DNA of 64,000 nucleotides from Symsagittifera roscoffensis (lineage: Eukaryota > Xenacoelomorpha > Acoela > Convolutidae): positions 13,306,743 to 13,370,742 of the forward strand of contig NC_087065.1 of the NCBI RefSeq assembly GCF_963678635.1. Direction: 5' to 3'. Below the pieces are notes generated by a model. It had not been told where the DNA came from, made no database searches, and worked only from the letters and a program-made list of their open reading frames with translations. The translations under genes were made by a program, and so were the position numbers. Positions within the stretch are counted from its first letter, which is position 1. Each line of letters begins with the position of its first letter. Shown here in pieces: positions 11,001-21,082 of this stretch.

Positions 11001-12475
11001 TTATTCTACTTCCACAAACCTGGGCCTGTACTTCTCCTTCAGTTCATTCAGGAGGCATACCATCAGAGGCTCCCACTTGCTCCCCGGAGTCACTGGGGCT
11101 CTCGAGACGTCGTTGGTTCCCAGCATTATCACCAGCGTGTCCAGGTGATCCTCGCTCTGGAATTCCATCATCTTGATGACCTGAGCCACTGAGGCTCCTC
11201 CAAAGGGCAGAGTGGTAGGGTGACCATAGACGAAGATCTCATTCAGATCCCTCACCAAACTGTCTCCTATGATCAAGTGGCGACTCCCTGGGGGAATTAC
11301 CTGGTCGCTCGTAGCGGGGTTCCAGCTCATGTCATTCAGGCAGGCTCGAGGATGCTCCGCAGCTACTTGCGTGAACTGGTGACGTGTCATCAGATTCTTC
11401 CTAATGTCTACCACGCGGGACGTTTGAAAGGTTCTGCCATGCGCGGTCCCCGAGGACACTACCGTGCGGGGTGCTTGCTCCGAGCTATTGGATGAATGAT
11501 CACGACGTTGGGAAGGAACGATCCTACCCAATGTCCGTCCAGTGGTTCGGTTGATCTCATCCATTGTTGCTCTGGCCACTTGGTTGAACGATTCTTGGAA
11601 CTGAGGAGCGAGGTAGGTGTCAGAAGGGTCCGGTATCGTGTTCCTTTGACTGGAAGCAGACGGTTGTGTCTGCTGAGGAGCCTCGGGCCCTCTCGATGCA
11701 CGTAAATCCAAAGCCTCGGGCCCTCTCGATTCACACAGCTCCTGTACTCTTGTCCTGGGGCGTGTGTCGCTGGATCCCTCCGAGGATTTCATTGTCGCCA
11801 GAACTTCCTGTGACACTTGGCTCACCTTTGCCATATACAGCTCCTTCAGGTGCTTTATTTCATCCTCCTTGTAGGCCACCTGCAGATCTTCAAATTTCTT
11901 CTTCCATTCGTCTCTTTCTCGAGCTATCGCCCTATACTCCTGGAGTTTGGCACACAGCTCGCTCTGATCTCTCTCCTTCTTCTCCAGCGTCTCAATCGTC
12001 TCCGATGTCTGGATCTCTATTCACTCACCCTCACTCTCTTCGGAGGAGGAGCAGCTGTTGGAGAGTCGACCGAATGTGACGGGCCTGGCCCATCACGTTG
12101 TCTCTTCGCTCCGATGAGTGGCTGCGCAGGTTGGACGGGTAAGGGCATCTCACCTAGCCGGTGGTCCCTCTGCTCACCTAGTCCTGGCTCACGAGCCAGG
12201 TCGTGGCCAGACATTTCTCCACGCCGCCATCTCATCAGTCGGTTTCGACCTCTCTCGGCGGTCCCGGACTCACCGAAGGCCAACATCAACACGACTTCTG
12301 TAGGGCAATTCCCTCGACCCTCTCGTCCTAATGCATTGAGGAGCGCGACCACAATCATCGCCAGCCCCGGGTCTTCTCGTGTAAAATCACATGGGTTCAG
12401 CCGCTGATAGATCTCGTCTAGAGTCGCTCCTAGACTCGCTGAGAGGAATTCAATAAGTTCGTTCGTGTCACCCAT
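11001..12475 (-). pseudogene. Element A ORF2, N-terminal part: coiled coil and SGNH-hydrolase domain
   Basis: Starts at the ATG at 12473-12475. The first 152 codons encode a helical N-terminus, then a Pro-rich segment with a nuclear-signal-like PPPKRVRV. A frameshift near 12017 leads into a coiled coil rich in Glu/Lys (about 11990-11800), then a disordered Ser/Pro linker with a repeated RGPEA motif. From about 11285 the frame shows the SGNH-hydrolase blocks: IIGDSLVRD (block I with the nucleophile Ser), GGAS (block II Gly) and LGTNDVS (block III Asn/Asp). The chain ends soon after, so block V (DxxH) is missing and the domain is truncated or displaced by a frameshift near 11000. SGNH proteins are esterases/lipases. 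An esterase of this fold is known in ORF1 of CR1-type LINEs, so retroelement use of the fold has precedent. Confidence 0.7.
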
Positions 12476-12942
12476 TTTTTATCGTGTTGATTCTTGCTGT
12501 CGTGTAGTTTCTTCCTGTCTCGTTTAATTCAATGAATTCAATAAACAATTTCTGATCAATCAAGGTCTAAAAAACAAGTCGCGACTTAAAACCATCATTT
12601 TTGGATTAAACATCATTCAACTCTTTAAAACTCCCCATTTAAATTCTCTTTTCAATTCTGATTTAAAATTTTAGCACCAAGGTGGATCGTCCACCTGTAT
12701 CTACGTCAGGGTAGCACAAATGAGCGCTGTCACCTTGATGACCTGGAGTACTCTAGGTCTTTCATGACACGAAACATAAAACATATCATAACAATAACAT
12801 AACACATAAACACATAAAAATCTACATTATCACATAAAAACATAATCCCTAATATTGTACCTAAAACCTAACCCAATCTAAAACTTGACACTAATTCTTA
12901 TCAAGTAACTTAATAAAAACCACTTATCGCCAAACGCAATTC
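12476..12942 (-). other. Noncoding spacer between the pol/macro frame and ORF2
   Basis: About 470 bp, AT-rich, no reading frame. On the minus strand it carries a splice-acceptor-like GTTTTTTAG (plus-strand about 12568-12576) roughly 90 bases before the ORF2 ATG. This could serve a spliced or trans-spliced subgenomic mRNA for ORF2. That use is inference only. Confidence 0.35.
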
Positions 12943-13506
12943 CTAGCATATGCTCAGATAGTATTTTTTTTCTAAGTAAACCTCTATGTCAGTTTCTGAA
13001 AATATCACATGTACAAGTGCGTACAACTCTCTCGGATGTAGCTTTCCCCTATTAGGATCATATACTGGTAACGAGAGAGAGGTCACTCCTCTCTCAACCA
13101 AAAAATCCCTAAGTCGAGTCAAGGCCAATACCAAGCTCTTTGGATCTACGTGTTGCCTATCGGTGGCCTTGGTAACCAGGAACCACAAATATTTCCCTGG
13201 TATATGTGATGCAACAGGGGGCAGCGCTATCTTCCCTCCCACACCAGGCCTCTGTTTCCATAAAAATTGGATGTTCTTATACTCTCTTCTGAAATCAGCC
13301 GCTAGTGCTGTTTTAAAGCTTACGTCCGCGGTTATCGCTATAGCGCACGTGCGTTCCGTGAGTATGAAATCGCTGTCCGTTATGACGATATTATTTGAAT
13401 AATGGTTCGGTAGATCAAAATACGATTCAAAAATTCGTCCAAAAGGTGGTTTTTTAGCATTCTCGCCCTCTGTCTCTAGTTCTCCGGTTTCTCTTGTCGA
13501 TTTCAA
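12943..13506 (-). CDS. Macro-domain protein encoded by the retrotransposon
   Basis: A 187-codon uninterrupted frame in the -1 phase relative to the pol C-terminus. Residues about 40-178 follow the macro-domain pattern, closest in layout to the single-domain ADP-ribose-binding group that includes human OARD1/TARG1: an IVITDSDF strand, an AIAITADVSFKTALAADFRREY segment (strand plus the helix that follows the ligand loop), YLWFLVTK, an LRDFLVERGVTSLSLP strand and a final helix-strand ending ETDIEVYL. The family binds, and in part hydrolyses, ADP-ribose on proteins. Here the Gly-rich loops are poor (SFKTAL instead of a GAG-type loop; DPNRGK where TARG1 has its catalytic Asp loop), so catalysis is doubtful. 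It has no ATG near its start and is probably made as a fusion to integrase/tether by frameshifting, or the junction may be an indel. Confidence 0.62.
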   Translation of the reverse strand: MKSTRETGELETEGENAKKPPFGRIFESYFDLPNHYSNNIVITDSDFILTERTCAIAITADVSFKTALAADFRREYKNIQFLWKQRPGVGGKIALPPVASHIPGKYLWFLVTKATDRQHVDPKSLVLALTRLRDFLVERGVTSLSLPVYDPNRGKLHPRELYALVHVIFSETDIEVYLEKKYYLSIC

Positions 13507-14255
13507 TTTTTTATTATCAGATTTTCGGTGTGGGTGAGTCCTACCCCCACTCCCCGGACAAAAATATCCCTCGACGTCCCCGTCGATCGCCCAAAGTCTA
13601 GGAGATCGAGGTTGGATTGTGGAACACGTAGAGGACCATCTGGTGCGACCCAGTTGGACTCAGTATTGTCATGACTGATGTATTTTATGCCGTCTTCATC
13701 GACGTCCTGAATCGTCAGAATCGTCTCTGTTGGATCTGTCGGCAGATCATGAAGCCATTCGAGCACGCGCAAGTTCGTTAGTTCTTGCTCATGAGTCTGT
13801 TCCGCTTCTGGTTTGAACTCCACTTCCGGTTCTGATCTATCGTCGATCCAATCTTGATCCATATCATTCACCAAGTCGATTTCTTCTAGCATCGCCACTT
13901 TTTCCAGTCCCACTAGCGAGTCCATGACGTCACTTACAACTATCCTGTCTACAACGAAATCCTCGCCGTACGGATTGTATTTCTTCTTGTTTTTTCCTCT
14001 CTTGCTCTGGCGTGTTTCCATGGTGAGAGGAAAGTCAGGCTGTATTCCTTTGTCAATTTCGATTTGTTCCTGGCAGTCCCAGTCTTCCTCGGCATAAGGT
14101 AGAGTTTCGTCGTCCACCTCTACTCGCTCGGTCAACTCCAGATCCAGTGGTAGGTCGCAATCGTCCACCACCTCATTCCCGTCGTTTTTGTCGCGAGTAC
14201 CCCTTTCATTCACTTCACAAGCAGGATCCACTATCAAATAGTCTCCCTCTTGCAT
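13503..14255 (-). CDS. pol: pol C-terminal tether (after integrase)
   Basis: A 250-codon acidic region downstream of the integrase core. Its beginning (LIVDPACEVNERGTRDKNDGNE) corresponds closely to the family-B LLVEPAYEVNEKRTREKNDGNE segment, and its NKKKYNPYGEDFVVDRI to the family-B MRHNRYADDFLIDKI. It includes a basic patch (KRGKNKKK) amid acidic stretches. In other gypsy elements this position holds chromatin-targeting tails, but no chromodomain is visible. It ends in TGA at 13503-13505, right after an A_AAA_AAT heptamer leading into the macro frame. The ATG-like start of the open frame is not a true start: it continues from integrase. Confidence 0.65.
   Translation of the reverse strand: MQEGDYLIVDPACEVNERGTRDKNDGNEVVDDCDLPLDLELTERVEVDDETLPYAEEDWDCQEQIEIDKGIQPDFPLTMETRQSKRGKNKKKYNPYGEDFVVDRIVVSDVMDSLVGLEKVAMLEEIDLVNDMDQDWIDDRSEPEVEFKPEAEQTHEQELTNLRVLEWLHDLPTDPTETILTIQDVDEDGIKYISHDNTESNWVAPDGPLRVPQSNLDLLDFGRSTGTSRDIFVRGVGVGLTHTENLIIKN
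13506..13512 (-). promoter_or_regulatory. Candidate -1 frameshift heptamer A_AAA_AAT
   Basis: On the minus strand the pol frame reads AAA AAT TGA with an A before it, i.e. the canonical X_XXY_YYZ slippery heptamer with the zero-frame stop as the next codon. Slipping back one base enters the 187-codon macro-domain frame. No downstream pseudoknot was worked out, and a simple indel in the A run would look the same. Confidence 0.45.
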
Positions 14256-15142
14256 GTCTGCTGACGAGGCGTTGTGTGGTTTGATATTTTCGTAATGAGC
14301 TGCTCTTCCAGTGCTCAGTCAATAAAAACGACCCCCTTGGTGCACCTCTGTTATCTGAAATGGACCACGCCATTTCTTTAATAATTTTTTGGTTCCTTTT
14401 GGTGGAACCACTTCCTGGAACACCCAGACGTCCTTTTATCAAACCTCCTTTTTTGTCTAATTTGCGCCTGTTGCGTGTTCCTCCTGCATAAGTCATTGAG
14501 GTCCTGTTGTCTTCTAATAACGTCCCGCACGTACATTTGCGGTGCTGTCCTCTTCCCCTCATATTCAGGTTAGAAAAACGTCAGCGGGAGCGCTTTTTCA
14601 TGACCCGTTAGCATCATGTGCGGACTTATTCCCGTGGTGGAATGCTCCGTGCTGTTGTAAGCACCCATCGCTTGCGGCAAGTGCTTGTCCCAGTCATCCA
14701 TGTAACGCGAGCAATAGACTCTCAGCATGGATACCAGTGTGCGATTTTGCCTCTCGACTAGGCCATTCGTTTGTGGGTGATAAGTGGTCGAGTGGGCCTG
14801 CGCTAACTGCGGACTTTTCATTAACTCCTTCGTGAGATCACCCACGAACGCTTTGCCATTGTCCGATTGGAACGTGATGGGGCAGCCATGCCTCGCTATC
14901 CACACATTTATCAAATGATCGCATGTTTCTTCCGCCGATGCTGTCATGCAGGGTGCTGCCTCCGCATACTTCGTAAAATGGTCGATCATTACCAGCACCT
15001 GATTATAGCCCGTTGCTGTCATGCTGATTTTCTGATGATCAACTTGCACCACTTCGTTGAAACCTGACGACTCTATTGACTGTAGGGGGAACCTTAGTTT
15101 CCTGGGATCCTTCGCCTGCTGACATGACAGGCATGCGGCGAT
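14256..15142 (-). pseudogene. pol: Integrase: end of zinc finger, catalytic core, start of C-terminal domain
   Basis: Continues in frame after a TAG at 15143-15145. The CxxC pair of the HHCC finger (CLSC) lies just after that stop. The retroviral-type core shows Asp in VQVDH, Asp in FQSDNGKAF and Glu in TNGLVERQN, with 35 residues between the last two (D,D35E). This enzyme inserts the cDNA into the genome. After LPLTFF another stop interrupts the PEYEGKR segment and further frameshifts follow (about 14569-14260). There the family-B homologue continues with a basic helix and a KWRGPF-type small beta domain. The core is intact but the full integrase is not translatable. Confidence 0.85.
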
Positions 15143-16846
15143 CTACTTCTCACAAGCCTTCTTCAATCCCGGCCATTCGAATCGTTTCTGTATCCTGTTA
15201 TACACTTTGTCCACGCCTTGATGGCCCATCTGATCATGTGATCGAAAGAGCAATTCGGTCTGGTACAACTGTGGTAACACTATTGAATTGTACTTATAAA
15301 GGACCGTGTCCTCCTCTTTACGTTTACAGGCTACGATTCCGTCCTTGTTCAGGTACAACAAGTCGCTTCTCTTCAGATAGAATTGCTTCAAGATCTTGTA
15401 GCTATCTTCTTCCAAGTCTCCCTTGTCAGGTGCTCCATTCTCGATCCATCTCTTCAAACTGCTTGTCATTCTATCATTTCGTTGAGCCCTTAGGAGATCC
15501 GACAGCCTGTACCTGGCTTTCAAATACGTCTTTACCACGTTCATTTGCCCACTCATTATCTCCGGAGCATGAGCATCGTCCATCAACTTGACACACCATA
15601 TCTTTTTCAAAGGCATCGCTTCCTGCACAGATGGTTCCAGATTGGTACGGACGACCGTACCATGTGGCAGCAATCTGGATGGGCGTTTCGAAACTGCTAT
15701 CAGCTCGAGCTCGTCTGCGGCATTATCTACCACAGTGCCCTCCTCATCTGAGGTGTATCTGTCCCTGTCTGGATCCTGATGCGTTTCTCGGTCCAGCCCG
15801 CGCTGCTTCCAGTCTACCAATAAGGAGTGGATTGCGATCTCTGACATATCGGAATTGGAAGTTGTTTCAGATGTATTGTCCCAGGACTGGGGCATCGAGT
15901 CAACACTTGAGTTGACTGATTCCCTAACATCATATTCCAAGTTGTCTGAGATGTTTCTCGACTCCCCGGACAAAACTCTGTCCATTGGTCGCTTTGAACC
16001 CGACTCCCCGGACAAAATTCTGCCCCTAGGTGGTCTCGTCAACCTCTCCCCGGACAAGTCGTCCTGCACGGGCTCAAAGGTGTCTGACTCCTCAGACAAG
16101 TCGTCCTTGACTGGTTCGAATGTATCAGACTCCCCGGACATTGTCTCGTCCCCGGACGAACAATCTGCGCTCGGCTCGTATTCTTCTTTCGCATCCGTGA
16201 AATGAACTCTCCTCGCGAAGCTAGATTTCGACTTGATCCTGACTTCCTCAGTGGCTTGGGTCTGATTCAGTGTCCCATATTCAGTGAAAGAAGTTCTCAA
16301 CAAGACCTCCTTCGGCATCGAGCTCACCAGCTGGTTGATTATCGACCTGCAATCCCGTTCAACGCCTCGGCTGCGAATGGACACTGGCCTCTTCTCTGTT
16401 CTCCCGGTGACAGTCAACCGCTGCATGGTCTCCATCCACTCACGATCATGCCTATCCACTTCCCTGTCCAACAAGTCACGGAGCTTTCCCATGACGTCCG
16501 GCGCCACTTTCACCGTCCCGTTGAATAGGGCCATGCTGTTTATACCCAGCCTGGTAAGTTCTTGCTGCACCAAATTGGATCGTACTAACAGATCCAATGG
16601 AACGGGCTCGCCTCTGGCTAAAACCTTTATCTCCGCGGCCGTTTCTACTGGAAGGTCAGGGTGTCCGGGTATAGGATGCCCTGACTTATCCAACCACCTA
16701 GTAAGTGGCAGTTTGTCGTAGGTTTCCTTGTCCAGAAATGAAAACCCGTCTTTGATTTCTGATTGGTTAGCCTGCTTCTCCTCGAGGCGCTCATAAAATT
16801 CTGTCTTTTTACTGAGGCTATCTGCGTTCTGGCTGGTGCTTGTCAC
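15143..16846 (-). pseudogene. pol: RNase H tail, long acidic linker and integrase N-terminal zinc finger
   Basis: A 567-codon open stretch. It starts with the RNase H-integrase connection (NADSLSKKTEF) just after a 4-base frameshifting insertion, and ends with the HDQMGHQG pair of the integrase finger before a TAG. Between them lie about 450 residues that ordinary gypsy elements lack. The middle (about plus-strand 15955-16145) is a degenerate repeat of acidic motifs, SGESDTFEPVKDDL / SEESDTFEPVQDDL / SGERLTRPP / SGESGSKRP / SGESRN. The linker is rich in Ser, Glu and Asp and probably disordered. Its function is unknown; phosphorylation by casein kinase II is possible from the SxxE/D pattern, but this is inference. 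Confidence 0.7.
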
Positions 16847-18166
16847 GGGTACGGTGCTCTATGATCATGTGGTATCCATCCAGGCGCACGATCCAACGAC
16901 CAATATAACTTTGGTCCATCGAATAGGTTTTCAGCCAGGCAAGGGCACGATTATCCACACGTAACTTGAAGGGAGCACTCCCCAAGTAAGCCCTGTATTT
17001 TTACACGAAAGTGATCACCGCAAACATCTCCGCTTTTGGTGCGCCGTACTTCATTTCAGTATCACTCAGGACTTTACTCCCGTAGGCTATCGGACGAAGA
17101 ACCGTTCTCTCGTTCCACTCCTGCTCCTGGTGAAGTATGCCCGATATCGAAACCACTGATGCATCCGTGTCCAGCACGAACATCCCCTTCTCTGTTGGCA
17201 TGCCGAGGACCGGTGCCTAGCAAAGTTCACGTTTGATGTTTTCAAATGAAACTTGTGCCTCATCAGTCCAAGTGAACTTTTTGCCCTTGTTTCTCATCAA
17301 CCGCTGCATGGGGTATATTTTGTCAGCATACCCCTTGATGAACTCTCGATAATAATTAGCGAATCCCAAAAAACTCATCAGCTGTGTATCTGTTTTAGGT
17401 GCCTTCCAGGTCAGCACCGCTTCAACCGCTTCAGGATCCGGTCTCACTCCATGTTTGTCCACCAGGCGGCCCAGATACTTTATGAAATCTCTGAGGATTT
17501 CACACTTAGAGGGTTTACATTTCAGACCCGCCTGCTTCGTGCAAGAAAACACCTCCTCCAACCTCTCTATGTGGTCTTCTAAGGTTGGTGTTGCAATCAC
17601 GACATCATCAACATAACACATGATGAGATTCCCGTATTTCTTAGTGAAGCTCGTGAGTGCCTGGGCCATCAGTCGCTGGAATGTGGCCGTCGCGTTGCAC
17701 AATCCGAACGGCATCCTCTTCCACTGGAACAATCCCAGCTCGCACGCAAAGCCTGTTTTCTCTCAATCTTGCTTTCTGAGTGGCACTTGCCAGAACGCAG
17801 AGCCCAAATCCAACGTCGTGAAGAACTTCGCGTCTCCCAGCTTGGATAGGTTCTCATCGATGCGGAGAATCGGTTATGCGTCTTTTATAGTCACTGCATT
17901 CAGATAACGGAAATCACAACAAAATCTGAGTTGTCCCCCTTTCTTTTTCGCCATGACCACGCCACAAGCCCACGGGGACTTTGACGGCTCGATCATGTCG
18001 TACTCCATCAACATCTCGATTTCTTTCCTACACGCCTCTGACTTGTTTGGGGTCATTCTTCTCGCCCCTTCCCTATGAGGTACCGAGCCCTTTTCTATCT
18101 CAATCTCGTGTTCTACAAAATTACAGCAACCTATGTCGGCCTTATGTTTCGAAAAAACGTCTGCGT
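16847..18166 (-). pseudogene. pol: RT-RNase H, duplicated copy 1
   Basis: Carries the RT fingers (RFCCDFRYLNAVT), a palm with FQWKRMPFGLCNATATF and the catalytic YVDD, the connection (FLGFANYYREFI), and RNase H with LDTDAS and VDNRALAWL. Stops lie after TIKDA, before EKTGF, after KRELC and, only in this copy, inside RNase H (17003). A CCAG insertion breaks the frame after RDKHQ. Without protease or gag in front of it, this copy is connected only to the downstream linker and integrase. Confidence 0.85.
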
Positions 18167-18168
18167 CT

Positions 18169-19225
18169 GCTATCTGCGTTCTGGCTGGTGCTTGTCACGG
18201 GTACGGTGCTCTATGATCATGTGGTATCCATCCAGGCGCACGATCCAACGACCAATATAACTTTGGTCCATCGAATAGGTTTTCAGCCAGGCAAGGGCAC
18301 GATTATCCACACGTAACTTGAAGGGAGCACTCCCCAAGTAAGCCCTGTATTTTTCCACGAAAGTGATCACCGCAAACATCTCCGCTTTTGGTGCGCCGTA
18401 CTTCATTTCAGTATCACTCAGGACTTTACTCCCGTAGGCTATCGGACGAAGAACCGTTCTCTCGTTCCACTCCTGCTCCTGGTGAAGTATGCCCGATATC
18501 GAAACCACTGATGCATCCGTGTCCAGCACGAACATCCCCTTCTCTGTTGGCATGCCGAGGACCGGTGCCTAGCAAAGTTCACGTTTGATGTTTTCAAATG
18601 AAACTTGTGCCTCATCAGTCCAAGTGAACTTTTTGCCCTTGTTTCTCATCAACCGCTGCATGGGGTATATTTTGTCAGCATACCCCTTGATGAACTCTCG
18701 ATAATAATTAGCGAATCCCAAAAAACTCATCAGCTGTGTATCTGTTTTAGGTGCCTTCCAGGTCAGCACCGCTTCAACCGCTTCAGGATCCGGTCTCACT
18801 CCATGTTTGTCCACCAGGCGGCCCAGATACTTTATGAAATCTCTGAGGATTTCACACTTAGAGGGTTTACATTTCAGACCCGCCTGCTTCGTGCAAGAAA
18901 ACACCTCCTCCAACCTCTCTATGTGGTCTTCTAAGGTTGGTGTTGCAATCACGACATCATCAACATAACACATGATGAGATTCCCGTATTTCTTAGTGAA
19001 GCTCGTGAGTGCCTGGGCCATCAGTCGCTGGAATGTGGCCGTCGCGTTGCACAATCCGAACGGCATCCTCTTCCACTGGAACAATCCCAGCTCGCACGCA
19101 AAGCCTGTTTTCTCTCAATCTTGCTTTCTGAGTGGCACTTGCCAGAACGCAGAGCCCAAATCCAACGTCGTGAAGAACTTCGCGTCTCCCAGCTTGGATA
19201 GGTTCTCATCGATGCGGAGAATCGG
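18169..19225 (-). pseudogene. pol: RT-RNase H, duplicated copy 2 (continuous with protease)
   Basis: Continues the protease-RT frame after the TAA that follows TIKDA. It holds the same RT palm (YVDD) and RNase H motifs as copy 1 and shares its three older stops, but keeps the Glu codon lost in copy 1. It ends at the duplication joint, where RDKHQ runs out of frame into a stop. RT would copy the element RNA into cDNA and RNase H would remove the template. Neither can be made from this copy. Confidence 0.85.
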
Positions 19226-21082
19226 TTATGCGTCTTTTATAGTCACTGCATTCAGATAACGGAAATCACAACAAAATCTGAGTTGTCCCCCTTTCTTTTT
19301 CGCCATGACCACGCCACAAGCCCACGGGGACTTTGACGGCTCGATCATGTCGTACTCCATCAACATCTCGATTTCTTTCCTACACGCCTCTGACTTGTTT
19401 GGGGTCATTCTTCTCGCCCCTTCCCTATGAGGTACCGAGCCCTTTTCTATCTCAATCTCGTGTTCTACAAAATTACAGCAACCTATGTCGGCCTTATGTT
19501 TCGAAAAAACGTCTGCGTTCCGACTTAGCACCGCTCTGAGCGAATCTAGTTCCTTGTCTGATATTTTGCCCTTCAAATGTTCTATCTCAGGTAGGACAGG
19601 TTTACTCGCTGCTAACTCTGCTTCTGTCGGCCTCTCAGGAAAGTTGAAGCAACTAGACAGCCCATCATCTGTTTCCGATTTCATTGAAAACAATTTCCTA
19701 GAAGATTTCAATTCATTCACTCTCCTCATTATACATTCTTGGTTCGCATGCAATGGACATTTAGTTACATCAAACTTTTTCAAATTCTCCACAATCTGAA
19801 AGTCTGTGTTCAGAGGCAAAGCATAGCCAAGTTTCTTTCCCCTCTGTATTGTCACTGTTGTTGCTTCTGTGTTCAATAACACACTCACACACAGTCCGCT
19901 CTGAGTGAGTGAGAAGCTTCTTCCTAAAATAGCCGAGCTTTTACTGTTTGGATTTGGTACCAGACACACATGACTGTCATTGCTGAGTTCATTCAAGTTC
20001 CTCATCCTAAACGTCGCTACTACGGCTTGGTTTGGTTTTAATCTAATTTTTCGATCCAGAAAAATCGGCACCTTGGCCTGGTTAATTAAGATCTTATTAA
20101 GGGGTCTCTTTTCATACTTTCTCTCAGGATCCTTGATCCTAATCAACCCGTCATTGAGATCGATCGTGACATCAAAGTTGCGCACGAAATCCCTTCCTAA
20201 GATGAATTGATCGGATTCGTCCAAATTCTCCACTACTAGGAAGCTCATCCAAAGATGTCTTCCTCCGAGCTGCAGTGAAATGATCGGGGTTCGTCCAGTC
20301 ACATAGATTGCTCCCTGATTGGCAGCTGCCAACCTGATGTTTGTCGGTATGAGATCCGACCTTTCGAAACCCATGTCGGTCCAAGTTTTGACTGGCATGA
20401 CACTAACCACTGCTCCCGTGTCTAGCAGTCCCTTTACTGAAAGTTGTCTGTCTTGCACGTCCAGCACGTGTGCGGCCAGATCGGCCTCGCAACCTATGTG
20501 CACCGCATCTTGTTCGAGCATCGCGTTGTGTCCGATTCGTCTAACCTTCAGCTCCTCTTGACCAATGTATATCCGGCCAATCTGATCGTTCGCATCAGTT
20601 ATGTGAGCTTTTGTGTAGATGTTGATGCCATCCACATTCATTAGGATCGGGTAAGGGCCATGGACATCGATATAATGTCCATCCACTTTCATCAGCCTCG
20701 GGCCTCCTGTTGTGAGCAGCGCTCGCACTGCCCTGGAGTCCAGTTTGGGATCTTTCTCCTTCAGGTAGTCGGCATAGATGTCCAGGTGGACTAGTGTAAT
20801 CTCAGATGGTTGTCTCAAGTTCTTGACCACCTGGTGCCCTGCAACTGAGATAATGGACATTATTTTCGTCCCCTCCTTCGTCATGCTGAAGGTTCTCCCA
20901 GATATAACGTCCAGTTTTAGTCCCTGTTTCCTGGGCTCCTCTTTGTCTTCTACTTTCGTCGTTTTACCCAGAATATTAAAACATTCCCGAAGATCTGTGC
21001 TCTCTAGCTCCGGCCTTACCCATTGCTCCACCTCTTTCGTGGCTAGGTCCTGTTTGACATTCGGGCGTGGGTACCTGGTCAA
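19226..21082 (-). pseudogene. pol: Aspartic protease and reverse-transcriptase N-terminus
   Basis: A 618-codon open frame. Residues about 219-224 are LLDTGA, the retropepsin active site, and ILGRDF (about 294-299) is the second strand motif that follows the flap in Ty3/gypsy proteases. A long stretch of about 250 residues links it to RT, which begins around residue 560 (EIEMLMEYDMIEPSKSPWACGVV, RFCCDFRYLNA) and stops at TAA after TIKDA. The protease would cut the Gag-Pol polyprotein and the RT start would bind the template-primer. The frame overlaps the end of gag by about 100 bases, consistent with translation by frameshift or with an old frameshift mutation. No zinc knuckle is seen between gag and protease. 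Confidence 0.85.

Larger units (their letters stand above)
16817..19518. repeat. 1352-bp direct tandem duplication inside pol
   Basis: 16817-18166 and 18169-19518 are almost identical, offset 1352 bp. The single difference I found is A at 17003 versus C at 18355, which makes a stop in copy 1. The unit spans the RT fingers to the end of RNase H. The breakpoints share TCTGCGTT, so microhomology-driven duplication is likely. All older stops and the RNase H frameshift occur in both copies, so the duplication came after pol had already died. An assembly error is possible but must account for the base difference. Confidence 0.9.

Noticed and set aside
11990-12030. GTGAGT on the minus strand as a 5' splice site removing the ORF2 frameshift
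   Set aside because: The nearest usable acceptor would make an intron of about 20 bases, too short even for nematodes.
3933-12475. ORF2 or ORF3 as an envelope glycoprotein of an endogenous retrovirus
   Set aside because: No signal peptide, no membrane anchor, no furin-like site or fusion peptide seen; ORF2 shows an SGNH fold instead.
14215-14562. 115-codon minus-strand frame downstream of integrase
   Set aside because: The family-B homologue (PEYEGK..., basic RRQQ helix) is encoded in another frame of the same DNA, so this is a shadow.
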